Below are positions 5,965 through 13,431 of a stretch of 14,544 bases of DNA, piece after piece. The notes under the pieces are model-generated. The model did no database searches and was not told where the DNA came from. It worked only from the letters and a program-made list of their open reading frames with translations. Every line of letters begins with the position of its first letter. The first letter of the stretch is position 1. The DNA comes from Flavobacteriaceae bacterium. GTDB taxonomy: Bacteria > Bacteroidota > Bacteroidia > Flavobacteriales > Flavobacteriaceae. Where the stretch lies: the NCBI GenBank assembly GCA_029238555.1, contig JAQWFV010000077.1, forward strand, positions 1-14,544. Direction: 5' to 3'. Made by a program: the position numbers and the translations under genes.

Positions 5965-6951
5965 ATGAGCACCAACGTAGAGCCTATTTTAACCGAGAAT
6001 CCAGACCGTTTTGTAATTTTTCCAATCAAGCACAATGATTTATGGGAGTGGTATAAGAAATGTGAGGCTTGTTTCTGGACCGCAGAAGAAATAGACTTGT
6101 CAGAAGATCTCAACGATTGGAACAACAAGCTCAATGAAGACGAGCGCTACTTTGTAAAGCATATCTTGGCCTTTTTTGCCGCTTCTGACGGAATTGTCAA
6201 CGAAAATCTCGCTGAGAATTTTGTGAGTGAGGTGCAGTATGCAGAGGCAAAGTTTTTCTATGGTTTCCAGATCATGATGGAAAACATTCACTCGGAAACT
6301 TACTCTTTACTCATAGATACTTATGTAAAAGATGAGAAAGAAAAAAACAAACTTTTCAAGGCCCTAGAAAATTTTCCAGCCATTAAACAAAAAGCAGATT
6401 GGGCCCTTAAATGGATAGAGTCACCAAGTTTTGCAGAGCGTCTAATTGCTTTTGCTGCCGTAGAGGGAATTTTCTTTTCTGGTGCTTTCTGTTCTATTTT
6501 CTGGCTTAAAAAGCGCGGCCTTATGCCAGGCTTGACCTTCTCCAATGAACTTATTTCAAGAGATGAGGGCATGCACTGTGACTATGCCGTTCACTTACAC
6601 AACAATCACCTAGTTAATAAAGTGCCTAAAGAGCGTATTCGCGAAATTTTAGTGGACGCTTTAAACATAGAGAGAACATTTATTACAGAGTCCCTTCCTG
6701 CCAGTCTCATTGGTATGAATGCGAAACTTATGACACAATATTTAGAGTTTGTCACTGACCGCCTTTTGGTTGAATTACAATGTGAGAAAGAATACAATGT
6801 GAGCAATCCATTCGATTTCATGGATATGATTTCATTACAGGGTAAGACAAACTTCTTTGAAAAACGCGTTTCAGAATATCAGAAAGCGGGCGTTTTAAAC
6901 AAAGACCAAGACGTGAATGCACAGAACATCAGCTTTGACGCAGATTTCTAA
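5965..6951 (+). CDS. nrdB: Class Ia ribonucleotide reductase small (radical) subunit
   Basis: The 328-residue R2 subunit houses the diiron-tyrosyl radical used by NrdA to reduce ribonucleotides. The expected metal ligands are all present at family spacing: D75 (in [13 protein letters not shown]), E106 and H109 ([10 protein letters not shown]), E167 (AAVEGIFF), and E201 and H204 (SRDEGMHCD); the radical Tyr is Y113. The C-terminal tail ends NISFDADF, close to the FxLDADF tail of eukaryotic R2 that docks into R1, and several motifs read like animal R2, so it is a eukaryote-like class Ia enzyme. The ATG at 5965 is chosen; the frame extends to a GTG at 5932, but the added residues are Lys-rich and not part of the family. 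nrdA follows 168 bases later on the same strand. Confidence 0.96.
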   Translation: MSTNVEPILTENPDRFVIFPIKHNDLWEWYKKCEACFWTAEEIDLSEDLNDWNNKLNEDERYFVKHILAFFAASDGIVNENLAENFVSEVQYAEAKFFYGFQIMMENIHSETYSLLIDTYVKDEKEKNKLFKALENFPAIKQKADWALKWIESPSFAERLIAFAAVEGIFFSGAFCSIFWLKKRGLMPGLTFSNELISRDEGMHCDYAVHLHNNHLVNKVPKERIREILVDALNIERTFITESLPASLIGMNAKLMTQYLEFVTDRLLVELQCEKEYNVSNPFDFMDMISLQGKTNFFEKRVSEYQKAGVLNKDQDVNAQNISFDADF

Positions 6952-6975
6952 GTAGTACACGCTTAAAGCCTACTG

Positions 6976-6994
6976 AGCCAGCTTGCTGGCTTTT
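6976..6994 (+). promoter_or_regulatory. Hairpin after nrdB, possible weak terminator or attenuator
   Basis: AGCCAG (6976-6981) pairs with CTGGCT (6986-6991) around a four-base CTTG loop, followed by only three more T. An alternative outer pairing of TTAAAGCC (6963-6970) with GGCTTTTAA (6989-6997) is possible. The short T-run makes full termination unlikely; partial termination or RNA end protection would fit the nrdB-nrdA gap. Confidence 0.4.
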
Positions 6995-7032
6995 AAAATA
7001 CTGTTAGATTCATAGTCAAATCTACTCAAGCT

Positions 7033-7059
7033 TGGTTTGGAATACCTACTGCCAAACCA
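7033..7059 (+). promoter_or_regulatory. 8-bp inverted repeat between nrdB and nrdA
   Basis: TGGTTTGG (7033-7040) and CCAAACCA (7052-7059) are perfect reverse complements around an 11-base loop, about 60 bases before the nrdA ATG. No T-run follows, so it is not a terminator. It may be an operator dyad or an mRNA hairpin setting the nrdB/nrdA ratio. Confidence 0.4.
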
Positions 7060-7119
7060 TCTTGGGTCAGTGTTTTACCCCCTAAATCGAACAACTAAAC
7101 CAAAAACAAAGCAAGTAAA

Positions 7120-9603
7120 ATGTACGTATTAAAAAGAGATGGCAAGAAAGAGCCCATGATGTTTGACAAGATCACGGCGCGCGTAAGAAAATTGTGTTAT
7201 GGACTCAATGAAAGGGTAGACCCGGTAAAGGTGTCTCTTAGAGTAATTGAGGGATTATACGACGGGGTTACCACCTCTGAATTAGACAATCTTGCTGCAG
7301 AAATTGCGGCTACAATGACTACGACACACCCAGATTTCGCGAAGCTTGCTGCGAGAATTTCGGTGTCTAACTTGCATAAAAATACTAAGAAGTCTTTCTC
7401 TGAAACCATGGAAGACTTGTACAGATACGTGAACCCGCGTACGGGAAAAAATGCCGCGCTTTTGTCAGATGAGGTGTACCAGGCTATTATGGACAATGCG
7501 GAACTATTGGATTCTACCATTATCTACAATAGGGACTTTGGCTACGATTATTTTGGTTTTAAAACCCTAGAGCGTTCTTACTTGCTTAAGCTCAATGGAA
7601 AGATTGTGGAGCGTCCACAGCATATGCTTATGAGAGTATCTGTAGGGATTCACCCCACAGATATGGAGGCAGCGATGGAGACTTATGAGCTCATGAGCAA
7701 AAAATATTTTACCCACGCGACACCTACACTCTTTAACTCTGGAACACCTAAGCCACAAATGTCTTCTTGCTTTTTATTGGCCATGAAAGACGACTCTATA
7801 GACGGTATTTACGACACTTTAAAACAAACCGCAAAGATTTCTCAGTCTGCGGGAGGAATTGGTTTGTCTATTCACAACGTAAGGGCCACAGGATCCTATA
7901 TTTCAGGTACCAACGGAACCTCTAACGGAGTAGTCCCTATGCTAAAGGTCTTTAACGACACAGCGCGTTATGTAGATCAAGGAGGCGGAAAGCGTAAAGG
8001 GAGTTTTGCCATGTATGTAGAGCCATGGCATGCAGACATCTTTGAATTCTTAGACTTGAAAAAGAACCACGGGAAAGAAGAGATGCGCGCCAGAGACCTG
8101 TTCTATGCTATGTGGATCCCAGATCTGTTTATGAAGCGTGTAGAGGCCAACGCAGAGTGGACCCTGATGTGTCCTAACGAATGCCCCAACCTATTTAACA
8201 ATCATTCAGAAGCTTTTGATGAGTTGTATTTAAAATACGAGGCAGAAGGAAAGGGAAGAAAAACCATCAAGGCCAGAGAGCTTTGGGAAAAAATATTAGA
8301 ATCTCAGATAGAGACAGGAACACCATATATGCTGTACAAAGATGCAGCCAACAGAAAGAGCAACCAGAAAAATTTAGGAACCATCCGTTCTTCCAACCTC
8401 TGTACGGAGATTATGGAGTACACCTCACCAGATGAGGTAGCGGTGTGTAACCTAGCGTCTATTGCCCTTCCAATGTTTGTAAAAGACGGCGCCTTTGATC
8501 ACAAAGAATTGTTCAAGGTAACCAAAAGGGTGACTAAAAACCTGAACAAGGTCATAGACAGAAATTACTATCCAGTGAAAGAGGCAGAGAATTCCAATAT
8601 GCGTCACAGACCTATTGGATTGGGGGTACAAGGACTGGCAGACGCCTTTATTATGCTGCGTATGCCATTTACCTCAGACGAAGCTAAGAAACTCAATGAA
8701 GAAATTTTTGAGACCCTATATTTCGCCGCACTGACCGCTTCTATGGAAGAAGCTAAGAAAGACGGCCCGTACCAATCTTACGAAGGATCTCCTATCTCTC
8801 AAGGAGACTTCCAGCACAATTTATGGGGCATTAAAGATGAGGACCTATCAGGCAGATGGGATTGGGCAAAATTGAGAAAGGATGTCAAGAAAAATGGGGT
8901 GCGCAACTCATTATTGGTCGCGCCCATGCCAACCGCCTCTACCTCTCAAATTTTAGGAAACAACGAGTGTTTTGAGCCCTATACCTCTAATATCTATACC
9001 AGAAGGGTATTGTCTGGAGAGTTTATTGTGGTAAACAAGCACCTTTTAGAAGATTTAGTGGCTTTAGGACTTTGGAACGAAGGTCTTAAGCAAGAGCTGA
9101 TGCGTGCCAACGGTTCTGTACAGCATATAGACATTATTCCTCAAGACATTAAAGAGCTCTACAAGACCGTTTGGGAGCTTTCTATGAAAGACATTATAGA
9201 CATGTCCAGACAACGTGGTTATTTCATTGACCAGTCTCAGTCATTGAACCTATTTATGGAAAACGCCAATTATTCTAAACTGACTTCTATGCATTTCTAT
9301 GCCTGGAAGAGCGGTTTAAAAACAGGGATGTATTATTTAAGGACTAAAGCGGCGGTAGACGCCATTAAGTTTACCTTAGACAATACCGCCAAGAAAGATG
9401 TGCCAGTAAGTGTGGCGGCAGAAGCAGAAGTAGCTGCAGCAACACCCGCAAAAGCAGTCGTTCCCGAAAAGGTTCCTGCTACTGAGCAAACAGTTCAATT
9501 AGAAGAAGAGGTAAAGCCGCTTACACCAGATGAAATGCGCGCCTTAATTGCGCAAGCCAAAGAAGGCCAAGCAGACGACGACTGTCTCATGTGCGGTTCT
9601 TAA
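7120..9603 (+). CDS. nrdA: Class Ia ribonucleotide reductase large (catalytic) subunit
   Basis: The 827-residue R1 subunit reduces ribonucleoside diphosphates to deoxyribonucleotides together with NrdB. An ATP-cone allosteric domain covers about residues 1-90 ([17 protein letters not shown] at the start). Catalytic residues are clear: C217 (QMSSCFLL) and C443 (AVCNLAS) form the reducing pair, with N426, C428 and E430 in SNLCTEI (thiyl radical C428). [17 protein letters not shown] and the radical-relay Tyr pair ([11 protein letters not shown]) are also present. The numbering is within one residue of mammalian R1, matching the eukaryote-like R2. The last ~65 residues form an Ala/Glu/Pro-rich flexible linker ending in C822-x-x-C825, the swinging arm that is re-reduced by thioredoxin or glutaredoxin. 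The start is the only ATG before the ATP-cone. A strong terminator closes the unit. Confidence 0.97.
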   Translation: MYVLKRDGKKEPMMFDKITARVRKLCYGLNERVDPVKVSLRVIEGLYDGVTTSELDNLAAEIAATMTTTHPDFAKLAARISVSNLHKNTKKSFSETMEDLYRYVNPRTGKNAALLSDEVYQAIMDNAELLDSTIIYNRDFGYDYFGFKTLERSYLLKLNGKIVERPQHMLMRVSVGIHPTDMEAAMETYELMSKKYFTHATPTLFNSGTPKPQMSSCFLLAMKDDSIDGIYDTLKQTAKISQSAGGIGLSIHNVRATGSYISGTNGTSNGVVPMLKVFNDTARYVDQGGGKRKGSFAMYVEPWHADIFEFLDLKKNHGKEEMRARDLFYAMWIPDLFMKRVEANAEWTLMCPNECPNLFNNHSEAFDELYLKYEAEGKGRKTIKARELWEKILESQIETGTPYMLYKDAANRKSNQKNLGTIRSSNLCTEIMEYTSPDEVAVCNLASIALPMFVKDGAFDHKELFKVTKRVTKNLNKVIDRNYYPVKEAENSNMRHRPIGLGVQGLADAFIMLRMPFTSDEAKKLNEEIFETLYFAALTASMEEAKKDGPYQSYEGSPISQGDFQHNLWGIKDEDLSGRWDWAKLRKDVKKNGVRNSLLVAPMPTASTSQILGNNECFEPYTSNIYTRRVLSGEFIVVNKHLLEDLVALGLWNEGLKQELMRANGSVQHIDIIPQDIKELYKTVWELSMKDIIDMSRQRGYFIDQSQSLNLFMENANYSKLTSMHFYAWKSGLKTGMYYLRTKAAVDAIKFTLDNTAKKDVPVSVAAEAEVAAATPAKAVVPEKVPATEQTVQLEEEVKPLTPDEMRALIAQAKEGQADDDCLMCGS

Positions 9604-9620
9604 GTAAAGCTTGTACCCAT

Positions 9621-9660
9621 AAAAAAGCCCGCCTAGTTTTCACTAGGCGGGCTTTTTATT
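9621..9660 (+). terminator. Strong Rho-independent terminator after nrdA
   Basis: An 11-pair GC-rich stem, AGCCCGCCTAG (9626-9636) with CTAGGCGGGCT (9643-9653), has a six-base TTTTCA loop. It is flanked by an A-run before and a T-run after, so it can act in either direction. It begins 18 bases after the nrdA stop. Confidence 0.95.
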
Positions 9661-9709
9661 TAGGGTGTTTAGGGATCATAATGAGGAATCATAATGGCCT
9701 AAAAATGAA

Positions 9710-9753
9710 GCGAACTCAAAAGGCCAGATATACATCTTCGCTAATGAGTTCGC
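9710..9753. repeat. 9-bp inverted repeat in the nrdA-GMC gap
   Basis: GCGAACTCA (9710-9718) and TGAGTTCGC (9745-9753) are perfect reverse complements with a 26-base spacer. The TTCGC word occurs again inside the spacer (9737-9741), allowing alternative pairing. No T-run follows on either strand, so it is not a standard terminator. Confidence 0.55.
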
Positions 9754-9910
9754 AACTCCCTATATTCAACGTTCTTAAATGAATTTAAAATAATTCTACT
9801 TACCCTATAAAAATAATATTTTTAAGCAGTCCTTTCAGGCTAAAAAGACAATCAGGACATTATTATAGGTGAACGGTACAATTCTATAGATTAAATTACT
9901 CTTAAGGCCT

Positions 9911-10474
9911 TTAAAAGGTGTAGGCTTTACCGCCGGTTAGCTCCTGTAAATCTTCACACGGTAGATATTCTCCAGGCACTGGAAGGTAGGCCAAGACCTC
10001 TTCCCCAACGTATTCAGAGTTCTTATAAGACCAAATAGTCTTACCCCTCAATTCATAGGCAAACTCTACTGCAGGTCCTGGCGCTTGGCCAGTAGAAGGC
10101 GCTGTTTTGAGTGTTTTCTCTAAAGCAGTCGTGATGGCTAAAGCATCTGAGCCTCCGTTCTCTGCTGCCAAAGCAACAAAAGCCTCCATGCCTTCCTTAA
10201 TTTTCGCCTGGTCTTCTGGCTTTAGAATTTCAGCATAAAAACGGTCTATAAACTGTGGTACATTTACCTCAGAGGCACCAGGTGTATCTGTTTTAGGCAG
10301 TATTACATCTACAGCAGTCGTCAAAAATGCCGCCTGCTCTGCAGTAAAAAATTGTGGTGCCCATCCTGCGTCTGCAGTGGCATTACAACTTTGTAACATG
10401 CTTAGAATGGTAGGCGTTGCCGCCATGTATCCCAATCCAAGTCCAATATTTCTAAGGGCGTTTCTTCTTTCCAT
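9911..10474 (-). CDS. Gluconate 2-dehydrogenase subunit 3-family protein (Tat-exported small subunit)
   Basis: The 187-residue protein is the small partner of a GMC-type membrane dehydrogenase. The N-terminus has a twin-arginine motif (ERRNALRNIG, R3-R4), a hydrophobic stretch, then a lipobox-like LQSC with Cys at residue 30. Export by Tat and lipid anchoring at C30 are therefore predicted. The mature part contains FFTAEQAAFLTTAVDVILPKTDTPGASEVNVPQFID (written here as two parts, about 42-58 and 59-77), typical of the family. Small subunits of this kind are known to carry the signal-less flavoprotein through Tat as a bound complex and are needed for its stability. The ATG overlaps the stop of the GMC gene by one base (TAATG), consistent with 1:1 coupled synthesis. 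It is the last gene of the two-gene unit. Confidence 0.9.
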   Translation of the reverse strand: MERRNALRNIGLGLGYMAATPTILSMLQSCNATADAGWAPQFFTAEQAAFLTTAVDVILPKTDTPGASEVNVPQFIDRFYAEILKPEDQAKIKEGMEAFVALAAENGGSDALAITTALEKTLKTAPSTGQAPGPAVEFAYELRGKTIWSYKNSEYVGEEVLAYLPVPGEYLPCEDLQELTGGKAYTF

Positions 10475-12183
10475 TATAAAAGTCCTTTTTTAAGTTGTTC
10501 CGCAGCGTAGTTGGCTGCTCTGGCTGTAAAAGCCATATAAGTGAGTGAAGGGTTTACACAAGAAGCAGAGGTCATAAATGAACCATCTGTCACAAATACA
10601 TTGGGGCAAGCGTGCACCTGATTGTATCCGTTTAATACAGAGGTCTTAGGGTCTCTTCCCATACGGGCTGTTCCCATCTCGTGAATACCAAGTCCTAAGG
10701 CACCTGGATTGTCATAAGCATTGACATTTTTGAATCCTGCTTGCTCTAACATGGCTACCGCTTGGGCTTTCATGTCTTCGCGCATTTTCCATTCGTTGTC
10801 TTTAAATTCAGCGTCAAAAGTCAAGGTAGGTAAGCCCCACTCATCCAAATTGTCGTAATCTAAAGTAAAGCGGTTTTCTTCGTAAGGCAATACCTCTCCA
10901 AAGCCCATGATTCCCATAGTCCATCCACCTGGTTTTAAGACTGCCTCTTTGAGGTCTTTTCCAAAGGCGTGCTCCGCAATGGCTTCTTCCCAGTTGCCTC
11001 TAGAAGCACCTCCCTGGTATCCAAAACCTCTTAGGTAGTCTTTCTTAGTATTGGTGTCTAGATTTCTAAACCTTGGAATGTACACCCCGTTTGGTTTTCT
11101 TCCTTTGTAGTATTTGTCTTCAAAACCGTCAAAAGATCCGCTGGCACCCACACCCAATTGGTGGTCCATAATGTTTCTTCCCAATTGGTCAGAATCATTT
11201 CCTAATCCGTTGGGGAAACGCTCAGACTTAGACTGCATTAAAATAGCAGAAGACGCCATGGAAGAAGCACATAAGAACACTATTTTGGCGTTAAACACCA
11301 TGCTTTCTTTGGTTTCTCTATCGATCACTTTAACCCCAGAAGCTTTTCCTGTAGCAGCGTCGTAAATTACTTCGTGTACAATGGAATTGGCTCTTAAGGT
11401 CATATTACCAGTGCGCTCTGCAGCCGGCAAAGTAGAAGATACCGAGGAGAAGTAGCCCCCGAAAGGACAGCCTCTAATACAGCGGTTTCTAAATTGACAT
11501 TTACTACGTCCGTCGTATTTCTTATCTGAGGTAATATGGGCCACACGTCCTGCAGTCACCACCCTACCTTCAAATTGTTCTGCTACCTGTTCTCTAAAGT
11601 GTTGTTCTACACAGTTGAGCTGCATCATAGGTTCAAATTTTCCATCAGGTAATTGGGAAAGTCCTAAGTTTTCACCACTGACACCAATATATTCTTCTAC
11701 ACGGTCATACCATGGAGCAATATCATTATATCTCACCGGCCAGTCCACTGCAACACCATCTTTGGCGTTGGCTTCAAAGTCTAGATCACTCCAACGGTAA
11801 GAGTGACGGCCCCACATAATAGAACGTCCCCCAACGTGGTAGCCACGCATCCAGTCAAAACGCTTGGTTTCATTGTATGGATGTGTAACGTCGTCTACAA
11901 ACCAGTGGCTGCTTTCTGCACGCACAGTATAGCCAGTTCTAGCCTGTTTTTCTTGTCTCGATTTTTGTTCTGGAGTACGGTCTCCATTGTTTGGCATATC
12001 CCAAGGGTCTAAATTAGCCGTTGGATAATCCTTAATGTGTGTAACCATACGCCCGCGCTCTAACACAAGGGTTTTAAGGCCATTTTCACACAATTCTTTG
12101 GCTGCCCAGCCACCGCTTATTCCAGTTCCTACGACAATCGCGTCGTACATTTCATTGGAATCATTATTAGATAAGGTGCTCAT
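10474..12183 (-). CDS. GMC-family FAD-dependent sugar/alcohol dehydrogenase with predicted Fe-S motif
   Basis: The 569-residue flavoprotein oxidises a hydroxyl group of a sugar or alcohol. The FAD-binding GTGISGG is at 19-25, with LERG at 41-44 closing the nucleotide fold. The GGRSIMWGRHSYRW segment (118-131) fits the GMC flavin loop. At the C-terminus, H501 (in GIHEMGTARMG) and N544 (CVNPSLTYMAFTARAA) are the expected catalytic pair. Cysteines C229, C235 and C239 (C-x5-C-x3-C-P) match the spacing remembered for the 3Fe-4S ligands of bacterial FAD-glucose dehydrogenase, so an electron-transfer cluster is predicted. No signal peptide is visible; export with the Tat small subunit encoded next is inferred. 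The overall type resembles glucoside 3-dehydrogenase and gluconate/2-keto-gluconate dehydrogenase large subunits. No cytochrome c subunit gene is visible here. Substrate is unknown. Confidence 0.9.
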   Translation of the reverse strand: MSTLSNNDSNEMYDAIVVGTGISGGWAAKELCENGLKTLVLERGRMVTHIKDYPTANLDPWDMPNNGDRTPEQKSRQEKQARTGYTVRAESSHWFVDDVTHPYNETKRFDWMRGYHVGGRSIMWGRHSYRWSDLDFEANAKDGVAVDWPVRYNDIAPWYDRVEEYIGVSGENLGLSQLPDGKFEPMMQLNCVEQHFREQVAEQFEGRVVTAGRVAHITSDKKYDGRSKCQFRNRCIRGCPFGGYFSSVSSTLPAAERTGNMTLRANSIVHEVIYDAATGKASGVKVIDRETKESMVFNAKIVFLCASSMASSAILMQSKSERFPNGLGNDSDQLGRNIMDHQLGVGASGSFDGFEDKYYKGRKPNGVYIPRFRNLDTNTKKDYLRGFGYQGGASRGNWEEAIAEHAFGKDLKEAVLKPGGWTMGIMGFGEVLPYEENRFTLDYDNLDEWGLPTLTFDAEFKDNEWKMREDMKAQAVAMLEQAGFKNVNAYDNPGALGLGIHEMGTARMGRDPKTSVLNGYNQVHACPNVFVTDGSFMTSASCVNPSLTYMAFTARAANYAAEQLKKGLL

Positions 12184-12212
12184 AATTGGTGATTGTTTGT
12201 TAAAAATGTGAC

Positions 12213-12220
12213 TAAATATA
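12213..12220 (-). promoter_or_regulatory. Candidate -7 box for the GMC unit
   Basis: On the minus strand this reads TATATTTA, matching TAnnTTTG at all but the last base, 29 bases before the GMC ATG. There is no good -33 TTTG. The region is AT-rich, so this is a tentative call. Confidence 0.3.
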
Positions 12221-12261
12221 GAATTAATTTTTTACATTTATTCGCATTAATTTCAGATTAT

Positions 12262-12280
12262 TACAAACGAAAACGTTGTA
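12262..12280. promoter_or_regulatory. Operator-like dyad in the divergent GMC / isomerase spacer
   Basis: The sequence TACAAACG-AAAA-CGTTGTA is an inverted repeat of TACAACG/CGTTGTA with one extra A in the left arm. It lies near the middle of the 147-base spacer between the two divergent genes, a natural place for a regulator controlling both. A second dyad, GAAAAC and GTTTTC (12269-12274 and 12281-12286), partly overlaps it. The CG-centred form recalls LacI-type operators, but no regulator gene is in view. Confidence 0.4.
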
Positions 12281-12330
12281 GTTTTCAGGTATTTACATTA
12301 AAAATACACTATATTATTAAATCCAACTAT

Positions 12331-13314
12331 ATGATTTTTAAAAACTTATCTATCCGTTCCACTTTTTCATTATCCTTGGCTGTTGTTTTTGCTTTGAGCA
12401 GCTTATCCTGCAAGGAAAAAACCACCAAAGAAGCCCCTTCTCAAGAAACAGCGGCTTTAAGCGCCCCTAATTTTAAACTTTCTTTGGCCCAATGGTCTAT
12501 TCACAAGATGATCAATGAAGAGGGCTTAGATCCTTATGCTTTTGCAGAAAAAGCCCATGCTTGGGGATTTGAAGGCTTAGAGTATGTGAGTCAACTCTAT
12601 AATAAAGAATTACAGCCGTCTAATTACGGTCCCGAGGCCATGGCCAATTTTGTAGCCAAGTCCTTAGCAGAAAGTGAGAAATACGGTTTGCAAAACCTAT
12701 TGATCATGATAGATGGTCAAGGCAATTTAGCCACTACAGACGCTGCAGAAAGAGATGCAGCAGTAGAAAATCACTACAAATGGGTAGACGCAGCTGCAGC
12801 CCTAGGATGCCATTCAGTGCGTGTGAATCTAGCAGGATCTAATGATCCAGCGGTATGGATACCAGCCGCTACAGACGGTTTAAGCAAATTAGCTACTTAT
12901 GCCGCCACTAAAAATATCAATGTGATTGTGGAAAATCACGGAGGACTTTCTTCCAATGCAGGACTATTGGTTCAGGTCATGGAAGCCGTAAATATGACCA
13001 ATGCAGGTACTTTGCCAGACTTTGGAAACTTCTGTATCACTGCAGAGTGGGGTGCCAGCGGACGCACCTGTTTAGAAGAGTACGACCGTTACAAAGGGAT
13101 TGAAGAAATGATGCCTTATGCCAAAGCCGTAAGCGCCAAGTCGCACGACTTTGGCCCAGAGGGTCAAGAAATTCACTCAGATTACCCTAGAATCATGAAG
13201 CTCGTAAAAGACGCTGGTTACAATGGCTTTGTGGGTGTGGAATACGAAGGTTCTGCCCTTTCAGAGGAGGCGGGCATTATAGCGACCAGAGACCTGCTTA
13301 TTTCGCTACAGTAA
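12331..13314 (+). CDS. Lipoprotein TIM-barrel sugar isomerase/epimerase (AP endonuclease 2 superfamily)
   Basis: The 327-residue protein has an N-terminal signal with a lipobox (LSSLSC, Cys at residue 27), so it should be a lipidated envelope protein. A short Glu/Thr/Ala-rich linker (28-45) is followed by a xylose-isomerase-like TIM barrel (about 48-325). The expected divalent-metal ligands are E201 (VIVENHG), D230 (LPDFGNF), H272 (AKSHDF) and E304 (GVEYEG). Members isomerise, epimerise or hydrate sugars, often in inositol or 3-keto-sugar routes. With the divergent GMC dehydrogenase, action on an oxidised sugar outside the cytoplasm is plausible but inferred. The frame extends up to 12193, but the ATG at 12331 is chosen because the signal peptide begins there and the extension covers the divergent promoter region. 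The 3' end is duplicated just after the stop. Confidence 0.87.
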   Translation: MIFKNLSIRSTFSLSLAVVFALSSLSCKEKTTKEAPSQETAALSAPNFKLSLAQWSIHKMINEEGLDPYAFAEKAHAWGFEGLEYVSQLYNKELQPSNYGPEAMANFVAKSLAESEKYGLQNLLIMIDGQGNLATTDAAERDAAVENHYKWVDAAAALGCHSVRVNLAGSNDPAVWIPAATDGLSKLATYAATKNINVIVENHGGLSSNAGLLVQVMEAVNMTNAGTLPDFGNFCITAEWGASGRTCLEEYDRYKGIEEMMPYAKAVSAKSHDFGPEGQEIHSDYPRIMKLVKDAGYNGFVGVEYEGSALSEEAGIIATRDLLISLQ

Positions 13315-13354
13315 TTCAGTTAAATAACATCGCTACAGTAATTTCAGTCAATAA
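13303..13354 (+). repeat. Imperfect tandem duplication of the isomerase gene 3' end
   Basis: A 25-base unit spanning the last codons and stop (13303-13327) recurs at 13330-13354, a period of 27 bases. The first twelve bases (TCGCTACAGTAA) are identical; the remainder differs by an inserted T, one T-to-C change and one missing A. The stop codon is thereby duplicated in frame, with a further in-frame TAA between them, so the protein is unaffected. It looks like a recent slippage or duplication event. Confidence 0.75.
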
Positions 13355-13431
13355 GCCGACTATAACCCGAAGAAGCGCTAATAAATGCGTCTTAATCAAG
13401 CTTAACACAAAATCTCACTAAATAAATATAC

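Larger units (their letters stand above)
9604..9910. other. 307-base gene-free region between nrdA and the GMC locus
   Basis: After the nrdA terminator this AT-rich stretch holds no credible gene; a 63-residue frame from 9591 runs through the terminator and is rejected. It contains a direct repeat ATCATAATG at 9675-9683 and 9688-9696, an inverted repeat at 9710-9753, and an AT palindrome TAAAAATA-A-TATTTTTA at 9808-9824. GTCCT (9829-9833) and AGGAC (9854-9858) form a loose further pairing. Transcripts of the minus-strand GMC unit would end here, but no GC-rich minus-strand terminator with a T-run is evident. Confidence 0.6.

Noticed and set aside
9591..9782. 63-codon open frame overlapping the nrdA end
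   Set aside because: It starts inside nrdA, runs straight through the strong terminator hairpin and has no recognisable protein features.
12193..12330. 46-residue N-terminal extension of the TIM-barrel lipoprotein
   Set aside because: It covers the divergent spacer with its dyad, would bury the signal peptide and lipobox, and its composition reflects AT-rich non-coding DNA.
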